From NCBI GenBank assembly GCA_024734555.1, contig JANPWX010000448.1, positions 542,846-606,845 on the forward strand: DNA of 64,000 nucleotides. Reading direction: 5' to 3'. Source of the DNA: Trochalopteron elliotii (Eukaryota > Chordata > Aves > Passeriformes > Leiothrichidae). Below, one piece after another: positions 49,010 through 62,860 of this stretch (its first letter is position 1; each line of letters starts with the position of its first letter). The notes under the pieces are model-generated. The model was not told where the DNA came from, did not search any database, and saw only the letters and a program-made list of their open reading frames with translations. The translations under genes were made by a program, and so were the position numbers.

Positions 49010-49588
49010 TGTAGGTGTAGAGGAAATGATTACAGGTGACCTTGCCCCTGAGAAGTCACAGCTGTACTAATGACCAAAGCAGAAGAACAACCTTGCCCTT
49101 AATGGGTCACAGCTGTGACTAATAAAGATAATAAGTGTGATAAAAGGGGTGGCTTGGCTGGTCAGAGGGAGAACTTTAAAGAAGGAGATACTGAAGGGGG
49201 ACCTGGAGTAAGAGGAGCCCTGAGGAACATGGAATGATCCAGGGAAACACAAAGAATTAAACAAGGAAGAGAGTTGCTGCTGTAAAAGATGTGCTGTGAG
49301 GTCAGTCTGGGTCTGATGGGGTTGGAGCCTGCCGTCGTAGCCTAGCTGGGTAAAAGCCTGCAGTCAGAGGCAGTAAGGAAATAGTTGCAGTCACATTCCT
49401 GCAGGAAATAACCAGCAATCAGTCTGTGGTTGGACCCTACAGCAGGAGGTTGCTGCAGCCAGGATCAGTGAATAGTTGGAGTCAGGATAACTGAATTGCA
49501 GAGAGGAATAAACCAAGACCCTTTCTACGTTATTAAATGAGAGTCTGTGTCTTGGCTCATTTCTACTCCTAACAAGAGGTCTGCAACA
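49010..49588 (+). mobile_element. Solo LTR of an endogenous retrovirus (579 bp, 6-bp target duplication)
   Basis: The element begins TGTAGG and ends CAACA, giving the TG...CA termini of a retroviral LTR. It is flanked by a perfect duplication AATTAT at 49004-49009 and 49589-49594. Inside are a TATA-like GATAAAAGG near 49139-49147, a polyadenylation signal AATAAA at 49507-49512 and a GT/T-rich end, so transcription would run on the + strand, the same as SHANK2. No second LTR and no gag, pol or env sequence is present, so this is a solo LTR left by recombination. A 6-bp duplication is typical of ERVK/alpha-beta-type elements; that class call is inference. Confidence 0.87.
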
Positions 49589-49594
49589 AATTAT
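49589..49594. repeat. Right target-site duplication AATTAT of the solo LTR
   Basis: Exact copy of 49004-49009, immediately after the terminal CA of the LTR. Confidence 0.83.
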
Positions 49595-52500
49595 CTGAAG
49601 CTCTGCTCATATCTGGACAATGACCTGTTGGTTTATATCTGCTTTACAAGGGGTATGTAAAGTTCTTAGGTGACTTATTGGTCGTATTAGACTTTTTGGT
49701 ATTTTTTCAGAACACAAGTAGGCAGTAGAGATTCTAAATTGGAGCTGCAAACAGGAGTTTCACTATGAAAGCTCAATTTCCAGTCCCACTGGATGGCAAA
49801 AAAATTTTCTTATTTATGGTGAATTGAACTCAGCATGTGTGAGCTGGTTCTTCTCTGCTTGTGTGACATAATCAGGGGTGTTTTGAATACACTTGGGATG
49901 TGCTCTGTGTGTGTTTCAGATCATGCTACTTTCCACAAAGCCTATTTGCTTGGTATGAAATATTTACACATCATTCTACACAAAGATTTGTTAGTCATAC
50001 ATAATGCAGAGTGTTGAGTCTTTGGCTGTGTTAGCATCTGCCATCTTAGCTAGCAGTAGGCTTGCTAATTTAAATATTTTAATGAATGAGTCATAACCTT
50101 TGTGTAAGAGCACCAAAATCATAATTGTCATTTTATTGTATCTGCTGATGTATTTTTAGCAAAAACCCCTCTGATTTTAGTGATCAATGTGAGGTATTCA
50201 GCAGATTTTCATGTAGGACTCAGTTTGTAAACCGGTGGAATTCACTTTAATAAATGTGTAGGACAGATATATTTGATAATAAATACCCTTGTACTGTATT
50301 TTCTTCAAATATATTAAATTTTGTACTTTATCATTTGACCTTTGGATGGGGTTGCAAATTGCTGATGGGTGAGATTTGAAGTCCTTCATATCTGGATCTC
50401 ATGTGTACAGTGGCTTTTTATTCAGAGGCCATTTTTTCCCTCTGCTACACACAGGAATCAAGGAAAAATGTTACTTCCAAATGCAGCAATCATCCTTTTA
50501 AGCCTCCTGAGCCTTAGAGGTGCTACCAGAAAATTTGCTGTACTTGTAAATAGGTGCAGCAAAGCTTTCTCTGTGATTAGCATGGATTCAACTGGAAGGG
50601 ATTTGTACAACTCTCTGTTATTTAGGACTGGTGATGTAAGAAAAAATACTTGTCACAGTCATTATCTTACAGCTGAGCAGTAATAGAAGAACCAACAAGT
50701 AGCACCTGGAGATTAGCCAAAATTTTAGAAAGTGCCTTTTATGTTGAACAGTCAGGCTTTACTGGCTTGAGCCATGGCATCTCAAGGGTTTTTCCAAAGG
50801 ATTTTTTGTCTCATTTGTGTTGCACAAGTATGGAAGAAGCCTGTTTATCTGGGAGTATCTGGAGGGGTTTGTTCTGAAGGATGCTTGCTGCTTAATTGGT
50901 TTCCTTATTTTCTGATGCATAATTATTCCCTCATACCCCAATAGGTTTTGATGCCCCACTGACTTTAATTGTGAAGTACCACAGGCACTGCATAAATAAA
51001 AATAAATATCCAAAGGCAATTGATAAATGCATCCTTAGTCTGTACAAGATTTAGGTGTCTTGGAATTCTCAGGCAAAACATAGTTAGAAATCCTGCTCTC
51101 AGCTGAACAGTTGGGCTGTTTTATGATAAAATGGTTCTGTGAATGAAAAGATATTATGTTGTTGCAACACAAACCTGTGCAATAGTGAGGAATGCAACTA
51201 AGATTTGTTTCTGTACTTTTTTTTTTTAATGGACAGGCAAAGTATAAGCAATGGCTCTACTTAGAGCCATAAACAAAATTCTTCCTTTACAAACACGTGT
51301 CTGACAGGGAGATCAGACCTGAAGAACAATGTGGATCATGCAAAGAAAACTTACATGTTATTTATTTATTTATTGAGTTGTTCCTTTTACCATGTGGCAG
51401 CAGGTTTGATGATGACAATATGTGCTCTGGAGAGCAAGCTTAATTAGCTTCTGAAATTATGTTCCCTTGGTAGATACTTTCTTTCTTTTTTTTTTTTTTT
51501 TCTTTTTTTGATGCTGGGAGAAGAAAGATTCTGGCCTTGTTGCCCGCCAAAGAACGCCAGCAGGAAAAGATTTGGTTTTTATTTGCAAGTGCTTTTTGTG
51601 GGAGATAATTGGCTCAGACTCCAGACATCTGCTACAGAGTAAAAGTGAAGAGGGGTCTGTGCCCTGTGACTTGAGTTCCCTCATTTCTGGAAGGAAAGTT
51701 TGCAAACCTTCATGGATTTTATATCTGGGTAGGTTACTGTGTTAAAATTCTACGGGAAGGAGGAAAAAAAAGTGTTTTAGGAGAAGGAAAAGACCTGCTG
51801 AGGAGGATGAGTGGATGGCAGCCTTCACTTCTCCACTGGTTTCTGCTCTTTTCCCTGCCTGACCTGCTTTGGTTCAGTGGAGGAGGGTTTGGATGTTTGT
51901 TTTTGTGATGTGGGGCTCATTTCTGCAGGAGCCTGAAAAGGTTCAGTGCTGAAGAAGTGCTCAAAGTAGGCTCAGAATGTGTGCACTGGGTCTTGCTGGC
52001 AATTAAATAAACCCAGTGGTGGGATTGAGACACTCTGCTTATCTCTATATCTTTGTCTTAACATGAAATCTTGGTTCAGGGCCCATTTGTCTCTATCACT
52101 CCTGTAAAGAATTGCTTTGCCACATCTGAGGGCTTTAACTCTTTCTTACAAACAAACTCACTAAATTTTTATTTTGAAGCGATATTTATGTTACAGGACA
52201 CATGACTGTAGGAAATACACTGCACTTGGGGCTCATCACAGTTATTCATAAACTGAACCTCGAGTTGAAGATTTTGTGGGAGTGGTGGTTACTAAATGAG
52301 AGGATTATTATTAACCTAGCAGGTGAATTTAGCATCTGTCCTGGGTAGTCACAGTTTCCTCTTATGCAGGCTTAGAGTTGTACATCTCATTTTAAAGATG
52401 ATTTTTCTACCTTCTATATTTACATCCCTTCATCAGTATGAATTTCACTGGGCAGAAACAGTTTGTGGCACGGCACCAGACACGTGTGAGGTGTGTGAAA

Positions 52501-53270
52501 GTGTGGCATTCCCCCTCCTGTTCCAAGTACAGGCTTCCTGCAGCCCAGAATCTGTAATTTAGCAGAGGAAATTGCTGGCCAGTGGGATTATTCCTTCATG
52601 TGCTTACAGGAGTAAAAGCAAAGGGTGAGAAAGAAGGGGCTGAGGATTTAAACTACCTCCCATTTGCTTGGAGATGAGAGGGAGGAAAAAGGGAGAAGTA
52701 AACCCTGAAGTTCATATTTTAAGTGATGCCTCCTTGCCACTCCTACATGGGTTTCTATGGAAACAGAAGCAGAAACTGGGCCATTGGCAGCCAAGAATCC
52801 ATTTACACTTTAAATTTACTGCTTGAGCAGCCATGCAGTTTTCTTGTCCAAATTAAATCATAATGGAGTAACACATGCTAAGTAAATTTGGGGTAAGATG
52901 AAAACAGCAAATATTAAATATCTTCCATGGATATGCCAAAACCCCTTCCACCTTTTTTTTTCTCTGAAAGATCATCAAGTGACAGGTCAGATTATATTTT
53001 ATAAAGAAGGTACTTTCTTGTGGCTTTACAAATATTGGAAGTCTATTAAGCAGGTAATTATGTTCCCTCCATTAATTAGGGATGTGGTTTACTCTCTCAG
53101 GCAATGTGGCTGTTTCAGTACTTGGGATGCAGGAAAAAAACCCCCAAATTTCACTTTCCTTACTGCTCATGCTCTAATAAATTCCGTGGTGAGATTGTCA
53201 GGCACTGATACAGCTCATGGCTGTTGTACAATCACAAGGGGTATTTATTTAAGCCTGATTAGAAAATAAG

Positions 53271-53398
53271 GCCAGCTCAGATGGGGCCCTGAGCAACCTG
53301 GTCTGGGGGGGGTGACATCCCTGCCCATGCAGGGATTTGGGTTTGGGACTTGATGATCTCAAAGGACCCTTCCAACACAAATCATTCTGTGTTTCTAT
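53271..53398 (+). mobile_element. CR1 LINE 3' tail remnant
   Basis: GATGGGGCCCTGAGCAACCT, GTGACATCCCTGCCCATG, GGGACTTGATGATCTCAAAG, CCCTTCCAACACAAATCATT and CTGTGTTTCTAT match the last 125 bases of a CR1 element, of the same type as the split copy at 36.3-37.0 kb. Confidence 0.85.
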
Positions 53399-56300
53399 TA
53401 TAAAAATGTTTCTACTGCTTGGGATAAGACTTTTGTCAGATACTTGCCACTGTTAGAAACTTTGCTCAAGTTATTAAGTACTTGCTGAAGCTGTTTGAAT
53501 TGATGTTTTCTGTTTTAGTTGGTTTTCCTCTTTTTTTTTTAATTCTGGTGAGCTTTGATTAGAAAAATGATAGTGCTCCTGTGCTTTTGAGAAAGCAGTT
53601 TTCTTTTGAAAACGTACCCAAATTATGTGTTAGAGAGCTGTTTGTCAGTTGTCTAACTGCACTTGCTCCCTCAGCTGACTTTCTGAAATCTGGTGGAAAT
53701 CCCAGACACTTTTCTCCAGTGCTAATGAAGCTGGAGGTGGAGCTAATGAAGGTGGGTACACCTGGAGTCAGGGAGCAGGCTGGGCTGAACCATGACCTTA
53801 TGAACAGCTATGGAAGAGGGACAGGAACTGGAGAGAAACAGGGATAACCCAGGAAATGCACCTGTATGGAGGGATGAGTTGAGGAAGGAGAGAGTCTGAA
53901 TGAGGGGAAGAAATAGGAAGAATGGATAAAGAGAAATGGGATGTATCATGAGGAGTAGAGCAGGTGAAATGCTCAAATAACAAAGAAAAGGAAGTAGGGA
54001 TGAGTGTAGAAAATAAGTGGGACTGAGGATAAACTGGGAAGACTGGGACTGGCAGAAGATGGAGGCTAAACCTGTGCTAAAAAGTCTGAGGAATGTAGAA
54101 TTGGCAAGGAATACGATTCTAGAATGAAAAATTGCCTGAGATAAAGTTTGGTATGAAGTCTCTTCAGAGGCTGAAATGGCACCTAAGAGAAATGCCAGGG
54201 AGCAGTTTATTCTGTATTTGGGATCTCTCCCAGCCTCTTGCCATGTTTTCCCTGGGGAGTGGACCAAGAGAGCTGCAGTCCCTGCAGGGCTCTTCCCTCA
54301 GCCCTCTGACAGGGCTTCTAAAAGGGTACCAGTGCCATGGATTTCCTGCATGGGCCTCAGCATGATGGTGAACTACAAGAATTCGTTTTGCCTTTGTGAA
54401 CCTCATTTCCATTCATATTTTTTTATTTTATTTTTTTCCTGAGCAGTTGGTGGCTTTTGGGTCTCACTGACACCAGTGAAATATGCCAGTCGTGAAGGTA
54501 GCGAGTGCTGGCAGGCAGAGCAACTGTTTTGACAGACCAGGAGATGTGCAAAGAAAGTGTTCCTCCATTTTTCTCCTGCTCCTGGTCAGGGATAAACACT
54601 TGTATGGCACAGGGAGATTCCGCTGTGTGGGAATTCCAGAGCTGCTGCTGCTGTGGTTGGTTGGTTGTGGAGCACAGGGAATATTCCTGCTCTTAGAAAA
54701 AAATGGGAGGGAAAAGCCAAAAGCACCCCAAGCGTGGAAGGAAAGAAAGACCAATCCACAGAGATGAGAAGAGGGAACTCATTAAATATGTCCAGCATCA
54801 GAGTCACAGTGAGCTGGAAATGTTTTGAGGGATGAAAGTCAAGGATCACTTTACAGCCTTAGAGACACCTGAAAGATCTGAGTCACTGGGGGCTCGTGGC
54901 AAGGGTAGATAGATTTGTTAGGAGAAAATCTATAAAGCAGTGTTGACAGCTGAAGGAGGCAATACAAGCCTGTGTTTGAGGAATAGAAAAGAGGCAATTT
55001 ATTGTTACTGCTGGAAGAAGTGGTACAGCCAGAGTCTTGCTGAAACAGGTATGACACGGTGTGAAAAATGCTGCAAGCCATTGCAGCTCAGGTGAGCTTC
55101 AGTGGGATTCCTCTGGAGAAATAACTCAGAGTCATGAAATGGTTTTGAATGGAGTTTTAAAAGAATGATAGTGCTAGCAGAGACTTGGGATATTTTATTT
55201 TCTTGAGGATGAGATGGCAGCTTTCTGTGGGGACTGAGACTGACAAAATATTGCCCAGATACCTGCAGGACTATCAGCCATCGAAATTAAATGTGCAAAG
55301 CACATTTGAAACTAGAAAGTCAGCAAAGGAGGCTGTGGAGACCTGTAGGATTTGGGGGGAAATTAAAGATGTTCATTCCTGTTGATATTTGGGGTACATA
55401 TAACACATTCCCACCTCTCCCAACCACTTGTTCTTTGAGTCTGGAGAGAAAAAGGAACGCTTTGTGCCAGAGTTCTGTGGGGTGCACGTGGGTGATCAGG
55501 TGCCAGCTGAAAATGAGCCTGGCAGTCAAGCACAGAGCTGGTAAACAGCTTGGATTTCACAGGAGTCAGAGTATAGGCCAGCAGGAAAGATGAGTGGTGA
55601 ACATGACATCTGTGCTCAGAAGGAGAAAATGTGAGGCAGCTGCTGGTTTTCTGATGGACAATTCTGTGGGAAGTTTTAGCCCAGAATTTAAAAGAGATAG
55701 GTGGGAACCTGAAAGTGAATGGGAAGCAAATGGGAAATGGTATAAATGGATTTTTTTTCTTCATGCTGGTTTGGGAAGACTAATGGCAGGGATTGGCTGT
55801 TTTTTAAACAAGATTAATTCAGGAGAGTCAGCCTGTTTGGTTTGAAACAAAATATTGCTTTAGCATTCCACTGGAAATGATTATTGAAGGTGGAAAAGAA
55901 TTGGCTAGGAAGATGGGTAAGGGGTCAACTACAAGCAGCTGTGAACAAAATACAATTTTCAGGATGGATAGAGATTAATGATTTTGTGCCATGATTAGAA
56001 GATATTATTAGATGTTTGCTCATTAAATTTTGGCTAATGTGAAACTGAGAGGGGTTTTGCTCAGATGGAGAAAAACTCATCATGGAAGGCAAATACAAAA
56101 GAATTGCCAGCTGGATAGGTGGATGTGGAAAAGTTACAGGGCACTGGTCAAAGTTGTGCCCCAGTGATGAGAATGATAAACTGGGGGTGGTGGGGAGGTT
56201 TTGGAGCTGGAGATACTGGGCTGTGAGGGGGGGCTGCAGCTGCAGAATCTGGGAAGCAGCAATTCCTCACAAAACCAGCTCAGTTTCTGCCCTGCCTGAT

Positions 56301-57375
56301 GCCTTCTTTTTCTCAGTCTGGATTCTGAGAAAAGGCCCATGAGTTGCTTGGTCTGTGCTATCTTTCAATTTAAGCAACACTAAACCTACAAGTCCTCAGA
56401 GCGCTGTTGTGCTCCTGAAAGGTCTTTTAGGCCCCTCCAGCTGCCAGCGGGGGCCTCCCCACACTCTAGAACTCACTAACAGACATATTTCACTTCTGTG
56501 ATCATCTATTTATCTATCAGCAATAGAAGCTGAGATTTTTCAGGGATGCTTCCTTTTCATTTAGAAGCTCAGCTGCCAAATGTGAGCAGAAGGATGTGTG
56601 CAGTGAAGCCCAGGCCTCCTTTTGGCAGCGCTGACCGTCCCCTGTTCCCACAGAGGAAAATTTCCCTGCTCTCAGGCTGGGAATTCACTTTCCCTGCTTT
56701 TAGGCTCCCGTTGGAAATTTCAGCAAGCCGAAGCCGTGACTAAGAGCGATATCGTCTGCTCTGGTGGTTTGCCTCTCTCAGCGAGGCTGTCTGATTCCCA
56801 TCGGGGAAGTGTGGGACATTTCACTTTCTCTCAAGGCTCTAAAAGGGGTGACTCATTCCTCCTCTTTTGTCTGCTCTTTAACCAGGTTCGGCTTCACCTC
56901 GTGCTTTAGTAGTCTTTTGCACAGAGCTTGTCAGAAGAGGTTTTAAACTCTGAGTAAACTGTCAGGGAGGTTCAGCCATCTACACTTCACTCTCCTCACG
57001 TGCTCCAGGCTTGGAGTAGACGCACGTTGGGGTTTTTCTTTTCCAAGGATGTGGCTGTGCATCTAAATATGGATTTATCCTTAATTATTTTAATCAGTTT
57101 TCTAGTCCCAGGTGAAGCAGAGTGGATTGAATGCTGAGGGTGGAGACAAGTGTTTTAAGCTGGAAAAAAAACCTGGGGTGGGGCAGAATTTTAATCCATG
57201 CATATCTTTATTATCTTTATTCCTGCATATTTCAAAAGGCTTGTTGCTTGCCTGGCTAGAAATGCTCTACACTGTATACGTTGGAATTGAGGAAATACAG
57301 AGCATGCAAATTTATTCCTTGTGTTCAAAACAACTTCTGATCCTCATCTTTGCATGTCAACAGAAAAAAACCCAT

Positions 57376-57401
57376 ATACATACATATATATATGTATGTA
57401 T
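57376..57401 (+). repeat. 26-bp perfect AT-rich palindrome
   Basis: The sequence ATACATACATAT and its exact reverse complement meet around a TA core, giving a self-complementary 26-mer that could form a cruciform. It is probably derived from TACA/TATG simple repeats. Confidence 0.9.
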
Positions 57402-59010
57402 CTTTTTAGGTTTATGGCTGGTTTTTAGTTGAGGCGCTTTTATGCTTTTTTTTAAAGCAAAAAATAAGATAAACAGAATTCTATGAACATGAGACACAGG
57501 AACACATTAATTTGATTCCATCTGCTGAATAATTTTTGTGAATTTAATTGCACCCCGGTTCTTCCCAACACATGAAGACATATGTTCCTAAACTAATTGA
57601 ATATAGCTTCTGGTCTTGGCAGGGGCCCAGTACACTGTTGAATCAACAACAGTATTAAGAATTATTTCAGTTGTAGTATGTTAAATGATCTCTTCACCAT
57701 TTTCAAAGTGGAAAATCCTGTGACAAAATGAAATATAGGCTCATAAAAAGCTGGCTAAATACCCCAAATTAGATGCTAGTCGCCAAGAAGCTTTCTGACT
57801 GAAATGGTATTTTTTTTTTTTGCCATTTTTGTGTTTTAGCTGTAAATTTTTATATTGCAGTTCCTTTCAGGTGCTTTTGTTAGGTTGATAAATGTGGCTG
57901 CTGTGGCCTTCAATTCATCTCTTGTATTTCTAAATGAAAAATATTTAAATGTCGTAAGACTTCTTATCCGTGAGATTATTGAGCTGGTTATCCAAAAGTG
58001 CTGAAAATCTGCTTCCAAACCCAGATCTTGATCAAATTTACCAGCTCAAGGATCTCCTATCCACATAGAATGCTTTCTTTTCCTTTTCTTTCTCTGGTGT
58101 TCACCTCCTCACTCCTTCAGGCAATCAGCTGAGTTTTGTGGCTCTTGACTCTTCCTGGACCTGTGTGCTCTGACAAGACTGACAGCAGCCTGACTCGCCT
58201 GGAGTAAACCAGGAAGATGCAGAGGGGGAATTTGCAGGATCCCTGATCTTTCCCAGCAGGTTAATTGTGGTCCCTGTGTAATGACAAGCATGTGGGATCA
58301 GCAGGAGAGGCTGAGCCCAAGCCAGCCTGTGTGCTTGCTGCTGCTGTGGTGAGGAATTTCAATAATCTGTCCCAGAACTGCATTATGCAGATGCAAGTGT
58401 GCTATTGAAAGGGAAGAAATAGAAGTAATTGCTTCCTGCCTCTGAGAGGGGATGCACATCTGAAAGTCGAGGCACGTGTTTTGGTTTTGTGGTGAAGTTG
58501 CAGGAATTTTATTCAGTCAGTGCCACTGCCTTGCTCCAAGCTCGAAGTTGGGGAAGTGCAACCCAGTGCTTTGCATATCATGAAACTGAAAAATCCTATA
58601 AATGCAGCTGAGTTTTTTTTTTTACTGTGTACTGACTCTCAGCCCAGTGTTAAGTTAGCTTGAATAAACATATGAAAACCTGCTATTAAATATTGGTATT
58701 TCAAAGCTGGGAGGTGCCTTTAGTGCTTGGTCACTTCACAGGGTTGATGAAGCTGCAAAAATGCCCTGTGTTATAGTTATCTGCCTAAATGCTTATGGAC
58801 TGGGTTGTTTTCAGAACAGATTTAAATAATTCATCAGGTCTGTCTTTTGCTTATGAGTTAATAATCCTTCCTTGCACAGAATCACAATGCATGTTGAAAA
58901 ATTTCCTTCTGGAACTAGGGAATATGCCTTAAAACTTCCACACCCCTGAGAAGACAAGCTGGAACTCATCTGTGCCTTTTTACTTGTAGTTAATAGGCAC
59001 AGAATTGTGG

Positions 59011-59075
59011 TTCAGTGCTGGGTTAATGGTTGGATTCCATGATCTTCGAGGGCTTTTCCAACCTAAATGGTTCTG
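59011..59075 (+). mobile_element. CR1 LINE 3' tail remnant
   Basis: TTCAGTGCTGGGTTAATGG, TTGGATTCCATGATCTTCGA and GGCTTTTCCAACCTAAATGG match the tail of the subfamily seen at 27.1 and 35.6 kb. Confidence 0.8.
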
Positions 59076-62000
59076 GTGAAACTTCTGTGAAACCCACTCC
59101 TGCTTCTCACTGATTTAATTACCTTGGTTGAGGAGTATTGCTAAATCCCAATATTACTAATTCCATGTGACAGTCTCCAACCCAAAAGGGAAGAAAGAAT
59201 TGCAGACTAATTCCAAGCTTTTTTGTGGATGTCAGGGAGGTATCCAGTCGTGCTCTCTTGCCCCAAGGAAGGATGAAACTGTACCTAATGAAACAACTTG
59301 GCATGAAAATGAACTGAAAGCCTTGAAGAAGGGCTTGAAGCTCAGGCCCTGAGGTGTGTGGATGTGTTCACATACTAGAAATAATATATAGAATATAGCT
59401 TCAAAGTACCATCTCTCAGGGAAGAGGGAGGGAGGAAGAGTAATACACTAATAATTCTCTTTATTTGAAGGTTAAAAGGATGCTGAAGCAGAAATTGCAG
59501 TGTTCAGTGCATCCTGTTAAATGACAACCTCTTCTGTGTCCTGGTTTTTTCCTTCATAACCAACCTTTCCTTTCTCCTCCTGTTAGAAGTGTGGATGTAA
59601 TTCACATGTTATGTGAGTAGAAGCAAAAGTATATGACAGGCAAAATATTGAATCCAGGGTCCCCTTTTTAACAGAGCTTCAGGTTTATGGGGGTTTGCAC
59701 TGATTTTTATTTTTCCTTAAGTCCAGCAAGAGGAAGATACAACAGGAGGGGACATAAGCACAGTTATTCCCAGCTCTTTTAGATGAGACCTTAAAGGAAT
59801 CTTCTCTTGGGTATCTGTGATATAATGGTCATCAAATCTCCCAAAAAATCAGGCTTGAAGGTGTGTCACTGCCCTGTCTGGGATAAACTTCTGGAGGGAA
59901 GGTAGAGAAAGGAGCCTTTTCCTTCTCAGTGCTGTGTGTTTAAGCCCAGCATTTGTAGTAAAACTCAGTGCTGCAGATTTTAATGCTCTGCCTCAAAACA
60001 GTGAGTTTTAAAAGCAGATCTTTTTAATTTGAAAGGTGCATTTTGCAGCACCAGCACAGCTAAGTGGTTGAGTTCATGGGAGGCAATTGGCACGAGTGCT
60101 GTCTGTGTACAGATGCTGCCCCTGAGTGCTTTGAGCCAAGATCATTTCCAAATTAAAAGGGAATTTTAGAATTTTAGCTAAAAAGCACCTGCATGCTGCT
60201 TCTTGAATCAGCAGCAGCTGCAATCTCTTTGTTATGTTTCCCTGCATCTGGCCTGTCCTGGTACTGCTCCACATGTTGATTCATTTAACCACTCATAATA
60301 ACAATAAATAATGTGCATTTGAAGTGGTATGTGCATGGTTTTCCTTCCTATCTGAAGAAATGTGACCTTTCTCTGCCACACTGATACCACCACTTATTTC
60401 TCTTGTCACGTTCTATGATAACTGTCCACTGTTATGGTTTAGAAATGCTTTATCTTGGTTTTCCAGCAGCTTAAAAACTGGCCTAGTTGTGCAAGAGGAG
60501 TGTTAAACCCAGAGATGGTTGTATCCATTTTATTAAATATGGGATAAAACTAATCTAGCTCCAGAAGGTAGATTTTGTAGAAATTGCTTTGGTATTTTTT
60601 CCACTCTTTGGTGAATTTTAAAAACTCTGGTGTCTTACCAATGCAACCAGATTATTCTGAGCAAAAGAGCATTGAGAGCACAGCAACTTCCCTTTAACAG
60701 TGATGCTTTTGGGAGTTCCAGGCTTGGATTCTGGGTGGTTGCTTCCCAAGCAGTGTCTGTTACCTGGCAATCCAGAGACAAAGTTTGCTGACCCTATTTA
60801 TCTGGTCTCACCTGGTGCCTTGGCCTTATTGTTTTTAAATCACACTGCTTTGAATGGGTTCACAGATTAATTGTGTATTTCTAATTCACAAAAAAAAATC
60901 GAGTCATGTGATTTATTTTTTTTTTTTTGCCTAGCTTGACTAGATAGATGAGAATTAGATAAACACAAAAAGAGGCCGTTGTTACTGTGCCACAGCTCCT
61001 ACACTACATGGAAACTGGTTTTTTTTTTGCCTTGCATTTAAAAAAAAGTGGTGTTTAAAATCTTGTCCAGCTGCAGAATGTTTATTCAGCATCTAAAGGT
61101 CTCTGCATTGAATATGCATTAGTAAGTCACAAGAATTAATAATTTACAATAGAATACAGATAAAATGATTGGGCTTGTGCTCAGCTGCATGCAAATTTAA
61201 CTTCATCCACACAAGCAAAATAAAAAGGAAAGAGGCTGCAAGACAAATCTAAGAACTGCACAGGGATTGGCTCCATCCATCTTTACTCTTTGTGGTTCTG
61301 GAGCAAAGAGATAAATAGGAAAAACCACCAGGAAAAAACATGAAACTCTCTTGGTTTGGGGGGAAAGAAAGACAGGACTTTTTTTAGAAAACAATTTTAA
61401 ATAAATATTGCTGTTAGTTACAAGTGTACAGAGCATCTAATTGTCTGCGTACATTTTCCGTGCCAGGAAGTTAATGGAATTAAATACATAACTAGATTTG
61501 GAACTGAACCAGATTTAATTTATGGCCCTTAATATTAGAAAATTTAACTGTGCTAAAATGGCAACCTGAAAATCTAATCCTTTGAAGTATGAATTCAATT
61601 CTGGAGAAACCAGTTAATGGAAGGGCTACATAGATAGGGCCAAGTGCTTAATACCACCTATAAAAATGTGCTATTTTTGGCCACTCTTCTGTAGGTACCT
61701 TTTGAATTTCTGGCCTCAAGACACTACTTAAATCCCTTTTCCATGCCAAGAATAGACCATCTCACCGTTTTCTTTCTCAGTCACAGGTGATCAGCAGGAG
61801 AAAAATTCAGTAGCATGCTCCCCTTCTGTCCTTCATCCAACCAATCTGAACTAATGTGCATTTTATCACCTACTTTTGGAGAGAACTTTCCATGGTTTGG
61901 TGACGACTCTTTTAAATTTGGGGTCAAATAGATGACTAAGGATTTTTTTGATGCTTAGAATTCCAAACAATAATAATAATAAAAAAATTTGCACTTCAGC

Positions 62001-62860
62001 TACGTAACCCAAATCCAATTTTCAACTTGATTTTGAGTATGTAAGGATAGATCTCAAATGTTTGAGATCTCCCAGCCCTTTCACAGGGAGAGATTGGGAT
62101 GAAAAGCTGTGCTTCTGGGTGGTGAAAAAATCTGGCAGATTACAGAATACTGAGTATTCATATCGTGGCATTTTGCTAACAAATTCCATTGACACAAACT
62201 CTGTCTCAGAGATTCAGGAAAGTTCTCCCCCAATCTTCACGTAGTTCCTACTTGCAGCAAGTAGCATTTTTACTGCTTTATCTCCTGTGGGGAAAATGCT
62301 CATTAAAACTCCATTTAATTTGGTGTTAACGATGCTGTTAGCTCCTCCACATGTTTTGTGTGAGTCCTCCCCCACATCTGCATTCTTTCTCCCAGTTTTC
62401 CCCCATTCCCTTTATCTGTCCCCGAAGTCTCTCCTGGTGTGTTAATAAATTCCAGGCAGGACCACGAGTGTCTTTTGTAGGTTCAGAGGAAATGGTAAAA
62501 TGTGGGCACTGAAAAGTAGGTTTTTTGTGGCATTTGTCACATGGAGGCCTGGGAAAACAGCCTTCCATCACAGGAGTGCTCTGGTGAGCAAATCACCTTG
62601 GACAAAGAGGCTCCAAGATTCACTTCTGTGCACAGAAAGTCTCTTGCTCTGCTTCCCATCTAAATTTTTAATGCCTGAGATTCCTCATGCAAAAAGAGAG
62701 TCTGCTTTTTATCCGGGCTTACTGAGGATGCCTGCAGAGTATTTTTTTATTTATATGCTTCCACTTCTTTGTTTTGCTTTTGTTAAAGCATCAATATTGG
62801 AATTTACATCATTTAGATAAAATTTTAGTTGAGTTTTAAGTTAGTCACAATTTCATAGGT

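Noticed and set aside
53743..54267. Minus-strand ORF of 174 codons rich in Ser, Leu, Pro and Phe
   Set aside because: It is explained by the purine-biased + strand, which lacks stops on the opposite strand. No domain or splice context.
58870..58920. Possible minus-strand CR1 tail (CACAGAATCACAATGC)
   Set aside because: Only the terminal octamer region fits; too diverged to call. It is kept only as a caveat to the orientation finding.
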